Source: Bacteroidaceae bacterium (GTDB taxonomy: Bacteria; Bacteroidota; Bacteroidia; Bacteroidales; Bacteroidaceae). Taken from it: a stretch of DNA of 20,416 bases. The stretch spans positions 1 to 20,416 of the forward strand of contig CAADWS010000178.1 in NCBI GenBank assembly GCA_900752815.1. Direction: 5' to 3'. Position numbers and translations under genes: made by a program. Every line of letters begins with the position of its first letter. Positions within the stretch are counted from its first letter, which is position 1. Shown here one piece after another: positions 14,916-20,416 of this stretch. Below the pieces are notes generated by a model. The model did not search any database, was not told the origin of the DNA, and worked only from the letters and a program-made list of their open reading frames with translations.

Positions 14916-15932
14916 ATGAGTGCACGGGCCAGAAATTTATTTGTACTTTTCGGTATTGCTGCCATCGTAGTGATGTTGTTTACGGTTGAGACCGATTATG
15001 CTCAAATCGGGCGTAATCTCAGTCGCATCGGGATGTATTTCCCGTTGGTCCTCCTGGTTTGGAGCCTGGTTTATGGACTCAATTCGTTGGCATTCCAGTG
15101 GATTGTCAACAGCGGAAAGCACGGTTGGCACCTGTCGCTGAGGTATGCCTGCAAACTGACTGTTTCAGGGCATGCTTTCAGTGATACTACTCCGTTGGGA
15201 ATCGGGGGAGGCCCTTATCGGATGATGGAACTTTCGCGCTATATCGGAGTTCCGGACGCCATGTCGAGTGTTGTCTATTATATGATGACACATTTTTATT
15301 CTTTCTTTTTTCTTTGGAGCATATCCATCGGTGTCTTTTTGTGTCTATTCCAGGAAAAGATGAAAGCATGGCTTTGGCCGGTATTCGGCATCTATCTGCT
15401 GTGCTTCCTGTTGTTGTCGCTGGTGTTTTATTACGGCTATAAGAACGGTCTTATTGTGAAACTGTACAGTATACTGTTGAAAATTCCCTTTATCAAGATT
15501 CCGGCGGGAAAGTTCTATGACCGTATTTCCGGCACCCTCTGTCAGGTTGACGAGCGGATGGCTTATCTTTACGGCCGGCCAAAGGCCTTATGGGGTGGAC
15601 TGTGTTTTGAGATATTGGGCCGTTTGGTGGCTGTGCTTGAGTATTATCTTATTTTTCAGGCATTCGGTCTTGATGTCAGTTATGCCGAAGCCTTGCTGGT
15701 GGCTGGCTTTTCTTCATTTTTCGACGCTCTGCTTTATGTGGTGCCAATGCAGATTGGTGCCCGGGAAGGGGGACTGGCCATCATTGTGAAAATATTGGGG
15801 ATCAGCACTGGTGGGGCAGGACTCCTGGCGGGATTCTATACTCGAGCCCGCGAATTTGTCTGGATTTGCATCGGGGTCTTGCTGGTCAAGTGTGGAAATG
15901 CTTCTCCGGCCGTTTCACGGAAGTGGCGGTGA
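14916..15932 (+). CDS. Flippase-like membrane protein (LPG synthase TM family)
   Basis: A 338-residue polytopic inner-membrane protein that resembles the PF03706/UPF0104 family (the transmembrane part of lysylphosphatidylglycerol synthase). The motif SDTTPLGIGGGPYRMMELSR (about residues 89-108) corresponds to the family's conserved TPxGxGGxP region. A second conserved part is VPMQIGAREGG near residue 286. The soluble aminoacyl-transferase domain of MprF is absent, as in most stand-alone members, so lipid aminoacylation is not expected; lipid or polyprenyl-linked substrate flipping is the usual suggestion. It follows pdxA at 256 nt on the same strand. The function is not known. Confidence 0.8.
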   Translation: MSARARNLFVLFGIAAIVVMLFTVETDYAQIGRNLSRIGMYFPLVLLVWSLVYGLNSLAFQWIVNSGKHGWHLSLRYACKLTVSGHAFSDTTPLGIGGGPYRMMELSRYIGVPDAMSSVVYYMMTHFYSFFFLWSISIGVFLCLFQEKMKAWLWPVFGIYLLCFLLLSLVFYYGYKNGLIVKLYSILLKIPFIKIPAGKFYDRISGTLCQVDERMAYLYGRPKALWGGLCFEILGRLVAVLEYYLIFQAFGLDVSYAEALLVAGFSSFFDALLYVVPMQIGAREGGLAIIVKILGISTGGAGLLAGFYTRAREFVWICIGVLLVKCGNASPAVSRKWR

Positions 15933-16036
15933 TTTGGAAAAGCAGGCCGAATCGGGCGGTATGTGCGTGATGCGAAAAATCTTGTTTTGAACTGTTATCC
16001 AGTTTTCAAAAGTTTATCTTTTTACCAGTGCTGAAT

Positions 16037-16067
16037 GTTGGGATATTTATTTTTTTCTTTATTTTTG
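16037..16067 (+). promoter_or_regulatory. Promoter of the CotH/dockerin gene pair
   Basis: GTTG (16037-16040, one base off TTTG), a 19-nt spacer and TATTTTTG (16060-16067, exact TAnnTTTG) form a good Bacteroidota promoter in an AT-rich gap. The start codon at 16123 is 55 nt past the -7 box. Confidence 0.6.
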
Positions 16068-16122
16068 CGAAAGTCACTTGGTTGGGATAATCTTGATAAC
16101 AATCAGAATGTCTATACTATAT

Positions 16123-19100
16123 ATGAAAAAAGCCTTTTTATTTCTATTCGATTTATTACTGTTGGGCGTACCTGCTGGATTAAAGGCTGAAACTATGGCT
16201 AACGATACACTAGCCGTGTATCTGAAGAACGGCCGTATTGATGTTTTTCCGGACAGTGTGTTGAAAAGTCACAACCGTACAGAAACGGAGTTGCAGATTA
16301 CGTTGAAGAACGATTCACTCCTTACTTATTCTGTAGCAGAAATGGATTCATTGGGACGGGTGCCATCCGGTTTTCCTAAGTTTACGTCCTTTATGTTCAG
16401 CAGTTATTATAATGATGATGTCTATACTGACGTGGCTGGCGAAGTGACCGATTCTACTGTAAAGGCTACAGTGCCGGCCATCGGCAAACGGCTGACCCCA
16501 ACTTTTCAGCTGGACCGTACTGAAGGGAAAGTTTTTGTGGGCAATGCACTTCAGGAAAGTACGGTGAGCCGGCATCGTTTCGACACGACCAAGGTATATG
16601 TGCTGACACAAGGGGATGTGCGTCAGTTGAAAAGGGTTAAAATCAAGGACGCGGTGTGGAGTGATGAGAAGGATGAGGTGGAACTGGCTGACATACAGCT
16701 GACCGCTGATATGTTCTCAACCAATGCACCCTCCAATTATGGAGAGGACCCCTATCGGATGTTGGACGGAAATCCGAATACGTATTTTCATTCCACCTGG
16801 GGAACCGGACAGTATGAAAAGTTGCCGCTTGACCAGCATCCGTATCTGGAAGTGTCAATAGCGGAGGACGTGACGAAGTTTGTCTTTGAATATGTGACCA
16901 GTGGGGAGAACAATAATCGTTTCCCGTTGGAGATTGAGATTCAGGCCAGCCATGATGGTGTAGACTGGAAAACAATAGATAGTGTAGATGAAACGGACGG
17001 AATGCCGACTTCGGGATTGGCCAGAGAGTTCGTTTCTCCGGTGATAGACTTGAAGGAAGCGTACCGTCGTTTGCGCTTTGTAATGACGCGGGCGTCATAC
17101 AAGAACTATTTCGTATTGGGAGAATTCCGGTTGAAAAAGGTGGTGAGTGAGAATGAACCGACGGGGCCGGAACTGATAGAGCCTGCGCAGTATGCCTATC
17201 GCTGGCTGCCGTTCGGGCGCGAGGTGAAAGTGGATGTGGATTGGCCGACGGATCGTGCCGTAAATGTTCCGAAAATCAGTATTGACATAGAGGGAGGGAA
17301 ACTTCCAGCCGATAAGGTTACCTATCTGCAGGCACAAATCAATATTGATGGTGCGGGAGTCTTCCCTGATTTTTCGGCTCCGGTGCAGATCAGAGGCCGG
17401 GGAAACTCCAGTTGGGCCGGTGTTGACGGGAAAAGTCCTTACCGATTGAAATTTGAAGAGTCGGTAAAGCCTTTCGGACTGACAAAAGGCAAAAATTGGG
17501 TATTGCTGGCTAATCGGCAGAGTGGTTCAATGATGGCCAATGCGATTGGTATGAAGATAGCACGGCTGGTACAGGCCGCAGGAGCCAACGACATGATTCC
17601 GGTGGAGTTGTATCTCAATGGCGAATATCGCGGCAGTTATAATTTTACGCAGCAGGTGGGACTTCACAACAATAGTATCGATATAGATGAAACCAACGCC
17701 ATTCTGATTGAACTGGATACCTATTATGATGAATTCCAGTTTACCAGTTATCATTATGATTTAAGCACCAATGTGAAAGAACCGGATCTGGAGGATGTGC
17801 CCGCTACGCAGGCTACACCGATTTTCAATAAGGTGCGTGACAACTTCAATAATTTCTGTAAAGTGCTTGCCAGGAAAAACCGGGATTATGAGAATGTGGT
17901 CAACATACCGATGCTTTGCCGTTATCTCATCGTCAATGAGTTTATCCGGAATATGGAGTTAGGTCATCCCAAGAGCACGTTCCTTTACCGTGAGGATATG
18001 GATGCATTGCATAGCCGGTATGTTTTCGGTCCGGCCTGGGATTTCGACTGGGCTTTTGGCTATGAAGGGTCATATACCTATTATCAGAACAAGGCAACCG
18101 AAGATTATTTCTATCACATGGGCGGACGAGGTAATGAGTTCTTTAACGATTTGCGTTATAATAGTCCCGTAGTTAAGAAAACATATTACCAGATATGGAA
18201 GAACTTCGTGGACCATCAGCTGGCCGAGGTGTTGGAATACATTGATGATTATTACAAGTATGCACGTCCGTCCTTTGAGCATAATGCAACACGCTGGGGG
18301 GATGGTTATAATTATGCCCCCAGTTGCGAAAATGCCAAACAGTGGCTTACCGAGCGGGCCAACAGCATTACGGAAAGTATGGCCGATTACCCGTCGGAGC
18401 CGGAACCTGAAATCCTGAAAGGAGATGTCAACTCGGATGGAGCTGTAAATATTGCTGATGTCGTATGCGTGCAAAACTACTTGCAGGAACGCGAAAACGA
18501 GCGCTTTGATGCCGAACAGGCGGATGCCGACGGTAACGGCCGCATTACGATAACCGATGTCGTATGGATTGTGGCCATGGCCATGCAGGAACCTGCCAAC
18601 GACGGGCGTCATCTTCTGTTGCCGCAGGCTGCTGCATCCTTGAAGGCACAGCCGTTTACGGCGCTTGTTGGCGCAGAGTCGGCATTGCCCGTGGAGCTGA
18701 CTGTTAAGGACAGTTGTTATACTGCGGCTCAGATGGATGTCATGTTGCCGGCGGGTCTGGAACTGGAGAAAGTTGTCCTGCCCGATGCCCTGCAGGGACA
18801 TGTGGTGGAAACAGCTTGCTTGTCCGGCGGACACTATCGTGTGGCCGTTTATGCAGAAAACGGCACCACCTTCCCTAGGGGCAACCTTGCCTTACAGTTC
18901 ATGGTAAAAGCCAGTCGTGCGATAAATGCCGATGAACGTGTGGCCAGTATTACGGACATCTCGCTGGTGGGGGTAAAGGGTACTGAGGAAAGGTTGAGTC
19001 CCAAGTCATCGCGCTTTGATATGAACTTGACCGGTATAGAAGGCGCGGAGGGGCATGAAGCCGTTTGGGGAGGCGATGCTCTTTATATAGAAGCCTTGGC

Positions 19101-19236
19101 CGACAGCAGTGTGCGCGTCTATGCTGTCGACGGTCGTCTGGTACAAGTATGCCATGTAAAGGCGGGTAACAACCGAATCAGTCTGCCTTCAGGCGTTTAT
19201 ATCGTCAACCGGCAGAAAATCGTGGTGAACCGTTGA
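16123..19236 (+). CDS. Secreted CotH protein with F5/8C, dockerin and cohesin-like domains
   Basis: A 1037-residue exported protein. Order: signal peptide (1-22, MKKAFLFLFDLLLLG); an N-terminal region of the kind found in Bacteroides CotH proteins (23-185); a discoidin-like F5/8C domain (about 188-341, from TADMFSTNAPSNYGEDPYRM to FVLGEFRLKK); a CotH kinase-like domain (about 390-750) with RGRGNSSW at 424-431 and WDFDW with D640 and D642. Next is a complete type-I dockerin (767-820) with two Ca-binding F-hands, D768-N770-D772-G and D801-D803-N805-G. Then come a cohesin-like beta domain (about 829-970, TAAQMDVMLPAGLELE) and a tail ending LPSGVYIV, like a T9SS sorting tail. The start at 16123 is chosen for the signal peptide. 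It probably binds glycans and proteins at the surface; CotH family members can phosphorylate proteins, but the target here is unknown. Confidence 0.88.
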   Translation: MKKAFLFLFDLLLLGVPAGLKAETMANDTLAVYLKNGRIDVFPDSVLKSHNRTETELQITLKNDSLLTYSVAEMDSLGRVPSGFPKFTSFMFSSYYNDDVYTDVAGEVTDSTVKATVPAIGKRLTPTFQLDRTEGKVFVGNALQESTVSRHRFDTTKVYVLTQGDVRQLKRVKIKDAVWSDEKDEVELADIQLTADMFSTNAPSNYGEDPYRMLDGNPNTYFHSTWGTGQYEKLPLDQHPYLEVSIAEDVTKFVFEYVTSGENNNRFPLEIEIQASHDGVDWKTIDSVDETDGMPTSGLAREFVSPVIDLKEAYRRLRFVMTRASYKNYFVLGEFRLKKVVSENEPTGPELIEPAQYAYRWLPFGREVKVDVDWPTDRAVNVPKISIDIEGGKLPADKVTYLQAQINIDGAGVFPDFSAPVQIRGRGNSSWAGVDGKSPYRLKFEESVKPFGLTKGKNWVLLANRQSGSMMANAIGMKIARLVQAAGANDMIPVELYLNGEYRGSYNFTQQVGLHNNSIDIDETNAILIELDTYYDEFQFTSYHYDLSTNVKEPDLEDVPATQATPIFNKVRDNFNNFCKVLARKNRDYENVVNIPMLCRYLIVNEFIRNMELGHPKSTFLYREDMDALHSRYVFGPAWDFDWAFGYEGSYTYYQNKATEDYFYHMGGRGNEFFNDLRYNSPVVKKTYYQIWKNFVDHQLAEVLEYIDDYYKYARPSFEHNATRWGDGYNYAPSCENAKQWLTERANSITESMADYPSEPEPEILKGDVNSDGAVNIADVVCVQNYLQERENERFDAEQADADGNGRITITDVVWIVAMAMQEPANDGRHLLLPQAAASLKAQPFTALVGAESALPVELTVKDSCYTAAQMDVMLPAGLELEKVVLPDALQGHVVETACLSGGHYRVAVYAENGTTFPRGNLALQFMVKASRAINADERVASITDISLVGVKGTEERLSPKSSRFDMNLTGIEGAEGHEAVWGGDALYIEALADSSVRVYAVDGRLVQVCHVKAGNNRISLPSGVYIVNRQKIVVNR

Positions 19237-19280
19237 GCATGATTGTATCCTATTTGATTTACGAAAAGACAAATAAAAAG

Positions 19281-20291
19281 ATGAAGACATTAAAAAGGAT
19301 TACGGTTTCATTGGTCTGTTGGCTGGCAATGGCGGTGTGTGCAGTTGCTGCCGATGCGGTGAAGATGAGTGTGGAGTCACAGCCCGATTTTCAGAGCTGG
19401 AAAGTTACCGTTTCTCTTGATAATTCCCAGTCGGGTAACTATACGGCGTTTCAAATGGACATGCACTTGCCCGAAGGATTCGTTTTGGTGGAAAACAGCC
19501 TTGAAGCAGATTTCCGGTTGCTGGCTCATCAGGTATCGGTTGCCACGTTGGAGGGAAATGTGTTACGCTTGTTGGCCTATTCGTTGACAAACAGCGTAAT
19601 TCCCGGAAACGGAGGAGCGCTCTGTTCTTTTGTGATAGCGGCAGAACCCGGTTTGCAGGAAAATCTTTATACGTTGACAATGGAGGACATCATTTTCAGC
19701 CGGCGTACGGGAACTGAAACTCGCCTGTCCGATGCTTCGGCTGCGTTGAAATATGATGCCGACGGTGTCGTGGAAAGTTACGATGTGGTATACATGGTTG
19801 ACGGACAAGAGTACAAAAGAGTGCCTGTGGAATGGGGAACGCCGATACCTGCCGTTGAGTCGCCCGTCAAGGAAGGATATACGTTTGCAGGATGGGAAGG
19901 CTTGCCGGAACTGATGCCGAAAGCCGATGTTGTTGTGACAGCCCGCTTCACGGTGAAAACGTTTGTAATCACCTATTATCTGGACGGTCTTATCTATAAA
20001 CTCGTTTCTGTGGAATATGGTGCCAAAATTGTGCCGCCAGAGGTGGAAAGTACCGAAGACAAGGAATTCGGCGGATGGGTGGGATTGCCGGAAACGATGC
20101 CGGCGCGCAATCTGACCATATATGGAAATATGGTGCCGCTGGGTATAGAAGCATTGTTCGAAGATGCTGTTGTCACCGTCTATTCGCTTGCCGGCAAACG
20201 GCTCCTTTCCGGTCGGACCCTGCGTGAAGCCAAGACTCAGTTGCCCCGTGGTGTCTATATCGTCAACGGCCGGCGTGTCTATCTGCGTTGA
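19281..20291 (+). CDS. Exported protein with cohesin-like domain and InlB-like repeats
   Basis: A 336-residue protein with a signal peptide (MKTLKRITVSLVCWLAMAVC, cleaved near AVAA). Residues about 25-158 form a beta domain close in pattern to the one at the end of the CotH protein (YTAFQMDMHLPEGF here, TAAQMDVMLPAGL there) and to cohesin folds. Two tandem InlB-like (Listeria-Bacteroides, PF09479-like) repeats follow at about 167-223 and 228-283, each with a DGxxYKxVxVExG core and a GWxGLPExMP end. The C-terminus (288-336), GIEALFEDAVV to LPRGVYIVNG, matches the CotH protein's tail. It starts 44 nt after that gene and is surely co-transcribed. The start at 19281 is set by the signal peptide. 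Function is unknown; a surface binding partner of the CotH protein is a reasonable idea. Confidence 0.85.
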   Translation: MKTLKRITVSLVCWLAMAVCAVAADAVKMSVESQPDFQSWKVTVSLDNSQSGNYTAFQMDMHLPEGFVLVENSLEADFRLLAHQVSVATLEGNVLRLLAYSLTNSVIPGNGGALCSFVIAAEPGLQENLYTLTMEDIIFSRRTGTETRLSDASAALKYDADGVVESYDVVYMVDGQEYKRVPVEWGTPIPAVESPVKEGYTFAGWEGLPELMPKADVVVTARFTVKTFVITYYLDGLIYKLVSVEYGAKIVPPEVESTEDKEFGGWVGLPETMPARNLTIYGNMVPLGIEALFEDAVVTVYSLAGKRLLSGRTLREAKTQLPRGVYIVNGRRVYLR

Positions 20292-20367
20292 TTTTTGTCC
20301 GTATTCTCACGTGAGTTCGGTTATAACTACGACAAAGACATATTACCGGAATTTCAGGAGAAAAACA

Positions 20368-20416
20368 GTCAGTACTTTCGTAAAAACTAAAGTACTGACA
20401 GAAATTTCTATCAGTA
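20368..20416 (+). repeat. Hairpin related to the 6.4-kb palindrome (cut by the window end)
   Basis: GTCAGTACTTT (20368-20378) pairs with AAAGTACTGAC (20389-20399) around a 10-nt loop. It is followed by AGAAATTTCT (20400-20409) and TATCAGTA at the edge. The AGTACTTT, AAAGTACTGA and AGAAATTTCT blocks are those of the palindrome at 6418-6471. It lies about 75 nt past the last stop codon and may act as a terminator, though the T-run is not within view. Confidence 0.55.

Overview
The window looks like a chromosomal segment from a member of the order Bacteroidales (Bacteroides/Phocaeicola-like). Three things suggest this: lipoproteins of the BACON/DUF4595 type, Bacteroidota-type promoters (TTTG, about 20 nt, TAnnTTTG) in front of several genes, and typical families such as CotH/F5-8C/dockerin proteins, InlB-like repeats and a GH20 lipoprotein. 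No 16S, tRNA, CRISPR, IS or phage gene was seen. The genus is an inference only.

Layout. 1-1403: a terminator-like hairpin and a minus-strand surface lipoprotein (BACON + DUF4595), visibly AT-richer than the rest. 1686-3850: the remains of an arsenic-type cluster on the plus strand: the last helix of a CcdA/ArsG-like membrane protein (relic), a mini-thioredoxin, an ArsP/DUF318 permease and a thioredoxin-coupled arsenate reductase, closed by a terminator. No ArsR gene is present. 4295-6172: a secreted GH20 beta-N-acetylhexosaminidase. 6173-6720: a gene-free convergent gap with a perfect 54-nt palindrome almost exactly at its centre. 6721-8772: a minus-strand 7-deazaguanine (queuosine precursor) set, yhhQ-queC-queF, with a possible H-type pseudoknot in the short leader of yhhQ. 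9049-10728: minus-strand thiL and a small outer-membrane beta-barrel protein.

10896-12005: an ATP-grasp-like protein of unknown substrate, divergent from rlmN (12231-13331). rlmN is followed on the same strand by pdxA and a flippase-like (LPG synthase TM) membrane protein. 16123-20291: two exported proteins behind a good promoter. The first is CotH + F5/8C + dockerin + cohesin-like + a T9SS-like tail; the second is cohesin-like + two InlB-like repeats + the same kind of tail. A hairpin related to the 6.4-kb palindrome follows at the right edge.

Most genes are ordinary metabolism (queuosine, thiamine, pyridoxal phosphate, rRNA methylation). The parts most worth a second look are the dockerin/cohesin-like pair, the yhhQ leader pseudoknot, the decapitated ars cluster, the dispersed palindrome family and the orphan ATP-grasp gene.
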